Assembly (NCBI GenBank): GCA_016210925.1
Contig: JACQTF010000132.1
Coordinates: forward strand, 1-44,071
Reading direction: 5' to 3'
From: Acidobacteriota bacterium
GTDB taxonomy: Bacteria > Acidobacteriota > UBA6911 > JACQTF01
Length of the DNA: 44,071 nucleotides
A program made the position numbers and the translations under genes. This document shows, piece after piece, positions 8,942 to 18,667 of this stretch (its first letter is position 1; each line of letters starts with the position of its first letter). Under the pieces are notes generated by a model that was not told where the DNA came from, ran no database searches, and saw only the letters and a program-made list of their open reading frames with translations.

Positions 8942-10221
8942 TTTGCAGCGTGACAAAACCGGGCCCGTTCCGCATCGAGAAACTGGTGCACGGTGGTTCG
9001 GGGATGGGTCGTTTGAACGGCCGAGTGGTGTTCGCCCCATGGACCGCCCCGGGAGATCTCGTCTCTCTGGAAAGCTGGCAAGAGAAGAAGGACTACTTTC
9101 ACGCAGAGCGTGTCCGGGTCGTCGAGCCATCCAGTGAACGCCGGGCGGCCCCCTGCCCGCACTTTGGCGTTTGCGGCGGCTGCCACTGGCAGCACCTCAA
9201 GTACGATTCCCAGGCGCGTTGGAAAAGGGAAATCTTCCGGGAGACGCTCCTCCGGGCCTTGGGGGAGGAGTTTCCTTTCGATCTCATCCCCAGCCCGGAA
9301 TGGGGTTACCGGCGAAGGGTGCGCCTCCAGATCGGGCGCGCTGCCGGGAACAATTTCCTGGGCTTCTTTCGCGGTGGGACCCACGAACCTTTTCGGGTGG
9401 AGGAATGCGGGGTCCTGACGGGGCCGCTGCAGGAATTGCTGCCGCGGCTGCAGCAGTGGATCCACGCTGTTCCCGTTTCACTGCGGGGTTCTGAGCTGGA
9501 AGCCCTTCAGTGCGACGATCGAACGCTGGTTCGGGTGGAAGTCGGGACGCAGAAGCAGCTCGCGGCGTTGCAGAAGCGACTGTCCTTTTGGGACCTGGGC
9601 GGGACCGTGCTCAGCGTCGGAAGGGGCGCGGGGCAAGCGTCCTCGTCCGCCGCCGCCGCGATTACTGTGGGCGGGTTTCGATACCGGGTCAGCCCGGGAA
9701 CGTTCTTCCAGGCCAACGCCCACCTGACGGAGGAACTGGTGCGCTCCGTCCTGGATCAGTTGAGGGGGCGTGGGAAGCCCGTCCTGGAACTGTATTCGGG
9801 AGCAGGCTTGTTCACGGTCCCGGTCGCCAGCTCTGGCCGGGAAGTGGTGGCGATCGAGGAGGACCCCGTCGCGTGCGCCGACGCGCGGTGGAACCTCCGC
9901 GTGGCCGGTGTCTCCGACGCCGCTGTCGTTTGCGAAAAAGCGGACCGGTGGCTGGCGCGTCAGCCTCCGGCGGAAGTGGGCCGGTTTGAGAGCGTCCTGC
10001 TGGATCCTCCCCGCACGGGACTGGGACCGGCAGTCTTGCAGCAGGTTTTGAAGCTTCAAGCATGTCACATCATCTATGTCTCCTGTGACCCTGCCACCCT
10101 GGCCCGGGACCTGCGCCGCTTCCGCCAGGGCGGGTACCGGCTGGCTCGTTTAAGGGCCTTCGATTTCTTTCCCCAGACTTATCATCTCGAAGCCATCGCA
10201 GCGCTGGAGCGGTCTGCGTAA
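8938..10221 (+). CDS. rlmD: 23S rRNA (uracil-C5)-methyltransferase, RumA/TrmA family with TRAM domain
   Basis: TRAM-like N-terminus; CPHFGVCGGCHWQHLKYDSQ (Fe-S cysteines); NAHLTEELV...VLELYSGAGLFTVPVA; VSCDPATLARDL. Confidence 0.93.
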   Translation: MICSVTKPGPFRIEKLVHGGSGMGRLNGRVVFAPWTAPGDLVSLESWQEKKDYFHAERVRVVEPSSERRAAPCPHFGVCGGCHWQHLKYDSQARWKREIFRETLLRALGEEFPFDLIPSPEWGYRRRVRLQIGRAAGNNFLGFFRGGTHEPFRVEECGVLTGPLQELLPRLQQWIHAVPVSLRGSELEALQCDDRTLVRVEVGTQKQLAALQKRLSFWDLGGTVLSVGRGAGQASSSAAAAITVGGFRYRVSPGTFFQANAHLTEELVRSVLDQLRGRGKPVLELYSGAGLFTVPVASSGREVVAIEEDPVACADARWNLRVAGVSDAAVVCEKADRWLARQPPAEVGRFESVLLDPPRTGLGPAVLQQVLKLQACHIIYVSCDPATLARDLRRFRQGGYRLARLRAFDFFPQTYHLEAIAALERSA

Positions 10222-10250
10222 CTCATCACGCAGACACAGAACAAGGTACC

Positions 10251-12854
10251 ATGCGAGACGGCCCCTTGGTCGCGGTCTATGCGGTCCTCGCTCTCGGAAT
10301 CTATCTTTCCGATGTCCTCCGGGTCGAGCCACTGTACTTCCTCCTGGCGTGCGGCCTGGTCCTTCTGGCCTTTCTGACTTACCGGCTCCAGCGGTACACC
10401 CTCTCGTGTTGCTTGGTGCTGTTTGGATTCTTTTTGGCCGGGACTTTGAATGGGAGGAAACTTCAGTGGGCGGAAGCGGGGCGGATCGCGCCTGGAGTGT
10501 GGGAAGTGAGGGGTGCCCTCCTGGAGGATCCCGACGTTCGGCCCGATAAGATGGTCTTCCTGATGCGGACGGGTCCAGGTGCGCCCCGGGGAAGGAAATT
10601 GGCGGTCCTCCAGGTGACCGTATATTCCTCCGTCCTTCCCCCCGCCCGGTATTTTGACCCTCCGCTGCAGGCCGGTGACCGGATCCGTTTTGTGAGTGAG
10701 GTCAGGAGCGCCAGGCGCTTCTTGAACGAGGGCTCCTTTGATTACCCTCGTTATTTGAAGAGCCGCGGCGTGGACTACCTGGTCTCCCTCAAATCTCCCC
10801 GGATGATCCAGCGGGGGACCGTTCCCCGGCGGTCCTGGAAGGACCCGATCCACCGGCTCCGTCGCGTCATTCGGGACCGCCTGCATCGCGGCTTCGGCGG
10901 CCGGGGAGAGGAAGAGGGGTTCCTCCTGGCCCTGTTCCTCGGTGACCGTTCCCGCCTCTCCGCTCGCCTTGAACGGGAGTTTCAGGAGGCGGGCCTCTAC
11001 CACGTCCTGGTGGTGTCCGGGATGCATGTGGGGATTCTTGCCTTCTTCGGGTGCGTTGTCCTGGGGTGGCTGCGGCTGGCGGACTGGGCACAGTTCTTGA
11101 TCCTGGGCCTGGCCGTTTGCCTTTACGTGTTGCTGGTCGGGGCCCAGGCTCCAGTGGCGCGCTCTGCGCTATTGTTCGGGATCTATTTTCTATCCCGGAT
11201 CCTGTTTCGCCGCTCCCACTGGCTGAACTCGCTGGCTTTTGCGGGCCTGGCGCTTCTTTTGGCACAGCCGCTTTTGTTGCGCGACGCGGGCTACCAGCTG
11301 ACCTTCGCCGCAGTCTTCGCCATTGGCGCGCTGGGTTCGCCCCTCCAGCGGTGGTTGACCGGGCCGCTGGTGGCCGGCACGGAGGCCGCGGGCGATCCGG
11401 CGCGGTTGATCCTGGAGAACTCGCCCTTTGCGCGGCGGGCGCGCTGGTGGAAGTTCACCCTGGAGGACCTCCAGGCGGGCTTGGAGCGCCGTTTCCAGTG
11501 GAATCGAAAGGTTTGGCACGTCGGGCTGGTCTGCGCGGTCAAAGGACTGCATGGGCTGGCCGGCCTCCTGTGCATCAGCGTGGCGGTTCAGGCAGTCCTG
11601 GTGTTACCCATGGCGTTCTATTTCCATCGCGCCACCTGGATGGCACCTCTGCTGAACCTGATCTTCGTTCCTTGGGTCAGTGTGCTCCTCCCGATGGTAG
11701 CGTTCTATTTCCCCATCCAGGCCCTGCATCCTTTGTTGGGGTCTGGGTGGGCTGCAGCGACCCACAGATGGCTCGACGGGGGACTCCGCTTGCTGAGAGT
11801 GCTCCGTGGGGAAGGACAGGGGCCCGAACGGATTCCAACGCCGCCCCCTGAGCTCGTGACCCTCTTCGTCCTGAGCTTGGTGGCGATGCTGCTGGCTCGA
11901 GGCAGGACGCGGCTGGTATTCCTGGCCGTTTTCTCCGCCGCCGCGATTCTGGTTTCACTGAACCCGTTTCCTCACGGGCACAGGAAGGGACACCTGACGT
12001 TCCATTTCATGGATGTGGGACAGGGAGATTCCACGCTGGTGGTTTTCCCACGGGGGAGAACGATGCTGGTGGATGGAGGCGGCCTCCGGAGCGAGCCCGT
12101 GGGAGACGAGGGGCCAGGACCGCCGCTGGAATGGGAGGGCGACGAATCCCAGCGCCTGGACATCGGCGAGCATGTGGTGAGTCCACGGCTCTGGCGAGCC
12201 GGCATCCGCCATCTGGATGTCGTGCTGCTGACCCACCGTCATCAGGATCACCTCCAGGGCCTCTTCTCGATCCTGGAAAATTTCAAGGTGGGCGAGGTTT
12301 GGGTAGGTGCCGGAGCGGAAGACGGTGGATTCCTGGAACCCCTGCGCACCCGGGCTCTGGCGCGGGGATCGCGCTGGCGAATCCTGGAGCGCGGAAAGAC
12401 ACTCTACTGGGAAGGCGTGGAGATGGCGGTGTTGCATCCACCCGACGTTTCCGGGGGCTGGTTGAATCCCAACAATCAGTCCCTGGTCCTGAAACTCTCT
12501 CTGGGTTCCTTCGGGGTCCTTTTGACTGGCGACATCGAACGGGAGATCGAAAACGAGCTCGTGGCCCGAGGAGATGACCTGCGGTCCGCTCTCCTGAAGG
12601 TGCCCCACCACGGGAGCATTTCCTCCAGCACCCCGCAATTTCTTGGCCGCGTCCAGGCCCGCATCGCGGTGATCCAGGCCGGTGCTCTGAACCCCTTCAA
12701 CCATCCTTCTTCGCACGTCGTCGCCCGGTTCCACCGCATGGGCGTGGCAGTCTTTCAGACGGCCCGGGACGGGGAGGTCATGGTCGCCACGGATGGCCGC
12801 CGGCTCGAGGTCCGCCTGCAGAGGGAGAGGGAATATCGGAGCCCCCGCCCGTAA
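10251..12854 (+). CDS. comEC: ComEC/Rec2 DNA internalization protein with C-terminal metallo-beta-lactamase domain
   Basis: ALFLGDRSRLSARLEREFQEAGLYHVLVVSGMHVGILAFF; HFMDVGQGDSTLVVFPRGRTMLVDGGG; LLTHRHQDHLQGL; LKVPHHGSISSS. Confidence 0.95.
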   Translation: MRDGPLVAVYAVLALGIYLSDVLRVEPLYFLLACGLVLLAFLTYRLQRYTLSCCLVLFGFFLAGTLNGRKLQWAEAGRIAPGVWEVRGALLEDPDVRPDKMVFLMRTGPGAPRGRKLAVLQVTVYSSVLPPARYFDPPLQAGDRIRFVSEVRSARRFLNEGSFDYPRYLKSRGVDYLVSLKSPRMIQRGTVPRRSWKDPIHRLRRVIRDRLHRGFGGRGEEEGFLLALFLGDRSRLSARLEREFQEAGLYHVLVVSGMHVGILAFFGCVVLGWLRLADWAQFLILGLAVCLYVLLVGAQAPVARSALLFGIYFLSRILFRRSHWLNSLAFAGLALLLAQPLLLRDAGYQLTFAAVFAIGALGSPLQRWLTGPLVAGTEAAGDPARLILENSPFARRARWWKFTLEDLQAGLERRFQWNRKVWHVGLVCAVKGLHGLAGLLCISVAVQAVLVLPMAFYFHRATWMAPLLNLIFVPWVSVLLPMVAFYFPIQALHPLLGSGWAAATHRWLDGGLRLLRVLRGEGQGPERIPTPPPELVTLFVLSLVAMLLARGRTRLVFLAVFSAAAILVSLNPFPHGHRKGHLTFHFMDVGQGDSTLVVFPRGRTMLVDGGGLRSEPVGDEGPGPPLEWEGDESQRLDIGEHVVSPRLWRAGIRHLDVVLLTHRHQDHLQGLFSILENFKVGEVWVGAGAEDGGFLEPLRTRALARGSRWRILERGKTLYWEGVEMAVLHPPDVSGGWLNPNNQSLVLKLSLGSFGVLLTGDIEREIENELVARGDDLRSALLKVPHHGSISSSTPQFLGRVQARIAVIQAGALNPFNHPSSHVVARFHRMGVAVFQTARDGEVMVATDGRRLEVRLQREREYRSPRP

Positions 12855-12909
12855 ATCTCCCGTTCGCCCGGTGGATTCGCCGGATGTGCTGATGCTATAG
12901 TGATGAACG

Positions 12910-13470
12910 ATGGTCCGTCCCAAACGCTCGTTTGCCCCTCTGGTGGCATTTCTCCTGCTCCTGGCCGCGGGGGCGTGGTACGTGCGCTGGAGGACGACCC
13001 GGTACGACCCTCTGATTGATCGGGTGAGCAGGGAATTTCAACTGGACTTCTGGCTGGTCAAATCTCTCATTTACGAAGAGAGCTGGTACGATGCCCGTGC
13101 CCGCGGCGAGGCCGGGGAACTGGGACTGATGCAAGTGATGCCCGGCGTGGCCCAGGAATTTTCCCAGGAGACGGGGCGGGGCCTTTCCGAGGAGGCCCTG
13201 CTGGATCCCGAGACCAACCTGCGGGTGGGCTGCTGGTACCTGAGACAGTCTTTGGAGAAGTACAAGGGTTACTCCGATCCGCTCCCCTACGCCCTGGCGC
13301 GCTACAATGCGGGGGAAACCCGGGTCAAAAGATGGATCGAGGAGGCCCGTAGCGGCAGCCCCCGGCCCGACGGGGCCTCCTTTGTGAATTCCATCAATTT
13401 CCCCCTCACCCGCAAGTACATTACCAATATCTTGAAGAGAAAACCTAAAACTAAAAAACCTAAAACCTAA
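12910..13470 (+). CDS. lytic murein transglycosylase (SLT domain), C-terminus encoded by repeat array
   Basis: LVKSLIYEESWYDARARGEAGELGLMQVMPGVAQEF...NLRVGCWYLRQSLEKY...ALARYNAGETRVKRWIEEA; ends ...KRKPKTKKPKT*. Confidence 0.92.
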   Translation: MVRPKRSFAPLVAFLLLLAAGAWYVRWRTTRYDPLIDRVSREFQLDFWLVKSLIYEESWYDARARGEAGELGLMQVMPGVAQEFSQETGRGLSEEALLDPETNLRVGCWYLRQSLEKYKGYSDPLPYALARYNAGETRVKRWIEEARSGSPRPDGASFVNSINFPLTRKYITNILKRKPKTKKPKT

Positions 13471-13502
13471 AACCCAGTCTGGCCGTAGGTTTCAGGTTTT
13501 AG
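13438..13502. repeat. inverted heptamer array, AAACCTA/AAACCTG family
   Basis: aaacctaaaactaaaaaacctaaaacctaaaaccc ... aggtttcaggttttag; left arm is inside the lytic transglycosylase CDS. Confidence 0.85.
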
Positions 13503-13716
13503 TCCGGATCATTCATGAACAGGACCTGTCAGGGCACGGCTTCAGCGGTGCCAACTGGAGATCAAGCGAGGACGGCTTCGGCTCGACTGAGCTCGCCGAA
13601 GTCAGCCGCTGAGGTGACGGAATGGTCCCAGGGGCTGAAGCCCATCTTTAATCACACAACAGGCCCGGCCCGGCTGAAGCCGTGCCCTGACGCAAATAGT
13701 TTATGAATAATTCGGG
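13503..13716. mobile_element. MITE/BIME-like element, long form, TIR about TCCGGATCATTCATGAA
   Basis: Terminal sequences and GGCACGGCTTCAG / CTGAAGCCGTGCC half-palindromes shared with the 19003-19081 copy; flanked by TTAG on both sides. Confidence 0.65.
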
Positions 13717-13720
13717 TTAG

Positions 13721-13748
13721 ATTTTGGGTTTTAGAGTTTCAGGTTTTT
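13721..13748. repeat. single-arm heptamer array (GGTTTTA/GGTTTCA orientation)
   Basis: attttgggttttagagtttcaggttttt adjacent to the MITE-like element. Confidence 0.7.
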
Positions 13749-13765
13749 CAGTGAGAGATTCGTCC

Positions 13766-14437
13766 ATGGAAATGGAAGTGTGGACCCAATTGCTTCTGGC
13801 TGCAGCCCTGGGCGGCGTGGTCGGCCTCGAACGCGAGTACAGCAAAAAGCCCGCTGGGCTGCGCACGAACATTCTGATCTGTCTGGGGTCTGCTTTCTTC
13901 ACCGTGCTTTCCTCTGAGCTGGCACCCCAGTTCGCAGGTGATCCCACCCGCATCGCTTCCAACGTGGTGGTAGGCATCGGTTTCATCGGAGCCGGAACCA
14001 TCATCCGGGCCGGCGGATCGGTCGTCGGGCTTACCACGGCGGCCACCATCTTCGTCGTGGCCAGCATCGGCATGGGGGTGGGCGCCGGCCACCACTGGCA
14101 AGCCATCGCTGTCGCCATTATCAGCATCGTCACGTTGAACATCCTGGGCATCCTGGAACACAAGTTCGCCCGCTCGGTCCAAAGCTTTCGCTATGTGGCT
14201 CTCGTCCGGGATCCGGCACTGGCCCTCGACAGGATCAGCGGCATGCTTCGGGAATATCACTTGTTCATGGACCGGGTGGATGTCAGCCGGGAGGACCGCC
14301 ACTATCGGATGTCGTTTCTGGTGCTGACCTCGCGCAAGACCAGCGAACAGGTGATGCAGCGGATTCTCTCTTGGGGGGAAGCGGGCCTCGTGGACCACGT
14401 GGAGCTCGAAACCCGAAACCCGAAACCTGAAACCTGA
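13766..14437 (+). CDS. MgtC/SapB family membrane protein
   Basis: MEMEVWTQLLLAAALGGVVGLEREYSKKPAGLRTNILICLGSAFFTVLS...RIASNVVVGIGFIGAGTIIRAGGSVVGLTTAATIFVVASIGMGVG. The track start at 13724 is repeat-derived; ends ...ETRNPKPET*. Confidence 0.93.
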   Translation: MEMEVWTQLLLAAALGGVVGLEREYSKKPAGLRTNILICLGSAFFTVLSSELAPQFAGDPTRIASNVVVGIGFIGAGTIIRAGGSVVGLTTAATIFVVASIGMGVGAGHHWQAIAVAIISIVTLNILGILEHKFARSVQSFRYVALVRDPALALDRISGMLREYHLFMDRVDVSREDRHYRMSFLVLTSRKTSEQVMQRILSWGEAGLVDHVELETRNPKPET

Positions 14438-14485
14438 AACCAAGAACCAACAAAAAGATGGTTTCAGGTTTCGGGTTTCAGGTTT
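14408..14485. repeat. inverted heptamer array between convergent mgtC and pyrF
   Basis: aaacccgaaacccgaaacctgaaacctgaaacc / ggtttcaggtttcgggtttcaggttt. Confidence 0.92.
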
Positions 14486-15191
14486 GCATCTCCTTTAAGA
14501 TGGCTTCGGCGGCTTGGACGGGATCCGGCGCTTCCAGGATCGGTCTTCCCACCACCACGTAGTCGGCTCCCCGCCGCACGGCCTCGCCAGGGCTGAGCAG
14601 GCGTTCCTGGTCCCCGCGGGGAAAACCCGCAGGTCGCACGCCCGGGGTGACCACCAGGCATCGAGGGAAGGTCCCCTTGATGGGTTCGATCTCAAGGGGC
14701 GACGCCACCACTCCGTCCAGCCCGCACTTCAGGGCCAGCGCCGCAAGGTGGAGCACCTGCTGCTGCACCGGGCCTGACATACGCACCCGCTCCAGGTCCC
14801 GGGACCTCAGGCTGGTGAGCACGGTGACAGCCAGGATCTGGGGTTGGGCCAGCGATTCCTTCACCGACGCCTCCCTCACTGCGTCACGTACCGTTTTCAT
14901 CATGGTGGGCCCGCCGGACGCATGCACGGTGAAGAGGGCCACACCCAGCCGGGCTGCTTCCACCCCCGCCGCAGCCACCGTCTGGGGAATGTCGTGAAAT
15001 TTCAAGTCCAGGAGAATTCGCTCCCCACGCTGAACGAGGGCCCGCACCACGTCCGGGCCGGCGGCCGTAAACAGCTGGCTTCCCACTTTGAACAGGCCTG
15101 CCCGTCCCCGGAGGCGGTGCGCGAGTTGCAAAGCCGCTTCCTGGCCGCTGACATCCAGAGCGATGATGAGGCGGTTGGCAGGGCCAGACAT
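14478..15191 (-). CDS. pyrF: orotidine 5'-phosphate decarboxylase
   Basis: [52 protein letters not shown]...[17 protein letters not shown]...VTPGVRP...DYVVVGRPI. Confidence 0.97.
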   Translation of the reverse strand: MSGPANRLIIALDVSGQEAALQLAHRLRGRAGLFKVGSQLFTAAGPDVVRALVQRGERILLDLKFHDIPQTVAAAGVEAARLGVALFTVHASGGPTMMKTVRDAVREASVKESLAQPQILAVTVLTSLRSRDLERVRMSGPVQQQVLHLAALALKCGLDGVVASPLEIEPIKGTFPRCLVVTPGVRPAGFPRGDQERLLSPGEAVRRGADYVVVGRPILEAPDPVQAAEAILKEMQT

Positions 15192-15193
15192 CA

Positions 15194-15297
15194 GAAACCC
15201 AAAACTTCAAAACCAAAACCGAGAATCGAGGATCGATGATCGAGGATCGCCGATCCTCGGATCCTCCATCCTCTATCCTCCGCGGTTTCAGGTTTGG
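15194..15297. repeat. nested inverted heptamer array: outer AAACC/GGTTT, inner GAGGATC/GATCCTC
   Basis: gaaacccaaaacttcaaaaccaaaacc gagaatcgaggatcgatgatcgaggatcg | ccgatcctcggatcctccatcctctatcctccg cggtttcaggttt. Confidence 0.9.
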
Positions 15298-15430
15298 GCT
15301 AGGGGATCATAGCATACAGGAAAGGGTAAATACGCCGTGTCAATTCCCGGGCGGTTGTGTTATGTTGATCCGACCGCGCCTGTGCCGGCCAGTTTCGGTG
15401 GCGGTTCGTAGAGACCGCCCATGCACCTCC

Positions 15431-15973
15431 ATGAAAGATGCTCAGCAGATCATGACCGCGACCCAGATGAACGAAGTGCTCCATGATCTGGCGGAACAAA
15501 TCGTTGGCCGGCATCCCCAGGTGGATGAGGTAGCGCTGGTGGGCATCCGGAGGAGAGGTGCGCCCCTGGCCCACCGGCTGGCTGAAAAAGTTGGAGCCCT
15601 TCGGGGACGAAAGATTCCCGTAGGCACCCTGGACATCACGCTGTACCGGGACGACCTGACCACCATCGCGCCCAACCCCGTGGTCCATGACACCTTCATC
15701 GATTTCCAGGTGGAAGGTAAAGTGCTGATCTTGGTGGATGACGTTCTTTACACCGGACGCACCGTGCGCGCCGCCCTGGACAGCCTGATCGACTATGGCC
15801 GACCGCGCAAGGTGGAGCTGGCGGCGCTCATCGACCGGGGTCACCGGGAACTCCCGATCCAGGCCGACTATGTGGGCCGCTCCGTGGAGACCCGGGAGGA
15901 CCAGATCGTCAAGGTCATGCTGAAGGAAGAGGACGGAGTGGAACAGGTCTTGCTGGTGACTCAAGAATCCTGA
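15431..15973 (+). CDS. pyrR: bifunctional pyr operon regulator/uracil phosphoribosyltransferase
   Basis: [54 protein letters not shown]...[52 protein letters not shown]. Confidence 0.95.
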   Translation: MKDAQQIMTATQMNEVLHDLAEQIVGRHPQVDEVALVGIRRRGAPLAHRLAEKVGALRGRKIPVGTLDITLYRDDLTTIAPNPVVHDTFIDFQVEGKVLILVDDVLYTGRTVRAALDSLIDYGRPRKVELAALIDRGHRELPIQADYVGRSVETREDQIVKVMLKEEDGVEQVLLVTQES

Positions 15974-16088
15974 CCCGCACCTACTTTGACAGACCCGTTG
16001 CGGGCACTGTCTGCTGTTATTGCAGGCTTTTCCGACTGGGCCTTGCAACTTCGATGCTCAAAGCAGGTGCGGGGCTGACGTTCCGGTC

Positions 16089-17027
16089 GTGGCGACCAAG
16101 AGAGCAGCCCTCAAGCGCAAGGACCTCCTCGGCATCGAACCCCTTTCCGTGGAAGAAATCCACCTGATTCTGGAGACGGCCTCCAGTTTCCAGGAGGTGG
16201 CCGCCCGGCCCGTGAAGAAGGTCCCGACCCTGCGCGGCCGCACCATCATCAACCTCTTCTTCGAACCGTCCACCCGGACCCGCTCTTCCTTCGAGCTGGC
16301 GGGGAAGCGCCTGAGCGCTGATATCCTGAACTTTACCGCCTCCGCCTCGAGCGTGGTCAAAGGGGAGACGCTTCTGGACACCGTCCTCAACCTGGAATCC
16401 ATGGCGCCGAGTATCATCGTGATCCGCCACCCAGCGTCCGGTGCCCCGCACCAGCTGGCAGGTGCTTGCAAGGCCTCCATCGTCAACGCCGGCGATGGAA
16501 TGCACGAGCACCCCACCCAGGCCCTCCTGGATGCGCTCACCGTGCTGCAGAAGAAGGGGAGCATCCGGGGGTTGAACGTCACGCTGGTAGGAGACCTGGC
16601 CCACAGCCGTGTGGCCCGGTCCGATGTGCTGATTTTCTCCAGGCTGGGCGCCCGCGTGACCGTGTGCGGGCCACCCACCCTGATCCCGCTGGAAATGGAG
16701 CGGCTGGGCGCCCGTGTGGTCTTTGACATGGACGAGGCCCTGCGGGGCGCCGATTGCATCATCATGCTCCGTATCCAGGTCGAGCGACAGACACAGGCGT
16801 TTTTCCCCTCGATCCGGGAGTACTTTCGCTGGTATGGTCTGACCGAGGAGCGGATGCACCAGGCTGCGCAGGGTGCCATCGTGATGCACCCTGGCCCACT
16901 GAACCGGGGCGTGGAGATCGCCTCGGAAGTGGCCGACGGACCCTACTCGGTCATCCTGGACCAGGTGGCCAACGGAATCGCGGTGCGTATGGCGGTGCTG
17001 TACTTGCTGTCTGCGGGGCGAGGATAG
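16089..17027 (+). CDS. pyrB: aspartate carbamoyltransferase catalytic subunit (GTG start likely; track start 16020)
   Basis: [21 protein letters not shown]...[27 protein letters not shown]...[11 protein letters not shown]...[13 protein letters not shown]. Confidence 0.95.
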   Translation: MATKRAALKRKDLLGIEPLSVEEIHLILETASSFQEVAARPVKKVPTLRGRTIINLFFEPSTRTRSSFELAGKRLSADILNFTASASSVVKGETLLDTVLNLESMAPSIIVIRHPASGAPHQLAGACKASIVNAGDGMHEHPTQALLDALTVLQKKGSIRGLNVTLVGDLAHSRVARSDVLIFSRLGARVTVCGPPTLIPLEMERLGARVVFDMDEALRGADCIIMLRIQVERQTQAFFPSIREYFRWYGLTEERMHQAAQGAIVMHPGPLNRGVEIASEVADGPYSVILDQVANGIAVRMAVLYLLSAGRG

Positions 17028-17066
17028 CTGACGGACGCCCGCCCTTGGCGGCAGGACTCGGACACT

Positions 17067-18344
17067 ATGGTCCTATTGATCCAGAATGGGTTGCTGATCG
17101 ATCCAGCCAACAACGTGGAAGATCGGATGGACCTTCTCGTGGAAGGAGGGAAGGTCGCGAAGACTGGAAAGCGACTGAGAACACCGCGGGCAGCCAGGGT
17201 CATCGATGCTACGGGATGGGTCGTGGCGCCGGGGTTCATCGACCTGCACGTCCATTTCCGCGAGCCGGGCCGGGAAGACGCCGAGACCATCGAGAGCGGA
17301 GCACAGGCGGCGGCGGCGGGCGGTTTTACGTCGGTGGTCTGCATGCCCGACACGCAGCCCGTCAACGACAACGAAGCGATCACCCGGTTTATCCTGGAGC
17401 GGGCGGCTCAGGTCTCTCCAGTGAACGTTTTTCCCGCCGGGGCCCTCACCAGCCGAAGCGAAGGCGAGACCCTGTCGGAAATGGGGATGATGCGGGAAGC
17501 GGGAATCGTGGCCGTCACCGACGACGGCCGGCCGGTGCCCAATGCTCAGGTGATGCGCCGGGCCATGGAGTATGCCAGGAGATTTGACCTGGTCGTGATG
17601 GATCATTGCGAGGACCCGCAACTCTCGGCGGACGGTGCCATGCACGAGGGCTATTATTCCACCCTGCTGGGACTGCGGGGCATCAGTCCCGTGGCCGAGG
17701 AAGTCCACATCGTGCGGGACCTGCTCCTGGCCGAGTTGACGGGCGCCCGGCTCCACCTTGCGCACCTCTCCACCCGGGGCGCCCTGGAAATGCTCCGGCA
17801 GGGGAAGAAGCGGGGCGTGGCCGTCACCGCTGAGGTGACACCTCACCATTTCACCCTCACCGACGCTGCGGTCGTGGGCTATAACACCAATACCAAGATG
17901 AAACCTCCGCTGCGCTCCCAGGAAGACGTGCGGGCCCTGATTGCAGCCATGAAGGATGGCACTGTGGATGCCATCGCCACCGACCATGCGCCCCATAACA
18001 TTATCGACAAGAACGTGGAGTACGACCGCGCGGCCTTCGGGATCGTCGGGCTGGAGACCTGCGTGAGCCTGGCCCTGGATCGACTGTACCACCGTGAGCG
18101 CGTACCCCTCCGGCGCCTGGTGGAGCTTCTGTCCACGCGTCCGGCTCGCATCATCGGCGTGGATCGCGGGCATCTGTCCCCGGGGGCGATGGCGGACATC
18201 ACCCTCCTGGATCCCGAGCGCAGCGTGCGTGTGGACGTGGAGCGCTTCAAAAGCAGAGGGCGCAATTCCCCGTTTCATGGCTGGGAATTGAGGGGCGCGC
18301 CCGTCATGACCATGGTGAAAGGACGGGTGGTGTGGCAGGCTTGA
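17067..18344 (+). CDS. pyrC: dihydroorotase
   Basis: VAPGFIDLHVHFREPGREDAETIESGAQAAAAGGFTSVVCMPDTQPVND...LAHLSTRGALEML...TAEVTPHHFTLTD...IATDHAPHN. Confidence 0.96.
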   Translation: MVLLIQNGLLIDPANNVEDRMDLLVEGGKVAKTGKRLRTPRAARVIDATGWVVAPGFIDLHVHFREPGREDAETIESGAQAAAAGGFTSVVCMPDTQPVNDNEAITRFILERAAQVSPVNVFPAGALTSRSEGETLSEMGMMREAGIVAVTDDGRPVPNAQVMRRAMEYARRFDLVVMDHCEDPQLSADGAMHEGYYSTLLGLRGISPVAEEVHIVRDLLLAELTGARLHLAHLSTRGALEMLRQGKKRGVAVTAEVTPHHFTLTDAAVVGYNTNTKMKPPLRSQEDVRALIAAMKDGTVDAIATDHAPHNIIDKNVEYDRAAFGIVGLETCVSLALDRLYHRERVPLRRLVELLSTRPARIIGVDRGHLSPGAMADITLLDPERSVRVDVERFKSRGRNSPFHGWELRGAPVMTMVKGRVVWQA

Positions 18345-18667
18345 GCGAGAAGCGCCGTCGGATCTTGAAAGAGTGCGGCATTATCGCCTTCCTTCTGCTG
18401 GCCCTCATCCTCTCCGGGATGTCCATTCTGGGCGACCGGGGTTACCTGGCGCTGCGAAAGAAGCAGAGGGAGTACGAAAAGCTCCAGGCGGAAATCTTGC
18501 AACTCCGCCAGAAGAAGGAACAACTGTTGAAGGAGATCGATGCCTTGCGCCAGGACCCCAAGGCCATCGAGGAAGTGGCGCGGGAGGAATTGCACCTCGC
18601 CCTGCCCGAGGACCTGGTAGTCAAAATCCCTGAGCGGGACCCAAAGGACAAAAAGGAGAGACCGTGA
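18332..18667 (+). CDS. FtsB/DivIC-like septum formation initiator (GTG start)
   Basis: Single N-terminal TM followed by coiled coil YLALRKKQREYEKLQAEILQLRQKKEQLLKEIDALRQDPKAIEEVAREELHLALPEDLVVKIPE. Confidence 0.85.
   Translation: MAGLSEKRRRILKECGIIAFLLLALILSGMSILGDRGYLALRKKQREYEKLQAEILQLRQKKEQLLKEIDALRQDPKAIEEVAREELHLALPEDLVVKIPERDPKDKKERP

Noticed and set aside
13724-13765. MgtC start at 13724 (MGFRVSGFSVRDSS...)
   Set aside because: This peptide is the translation of the GGTTTCA-type repeat arm; ATG 13766 gives a standard MgtC start.
15401-15420. GGCGGT...ACCGCC hairpin upstream of pyrR as a PyrR attenuator
   Set aside because: Short stem with no U-tract and no recognisable PyrR-binding loop; insufficient support.
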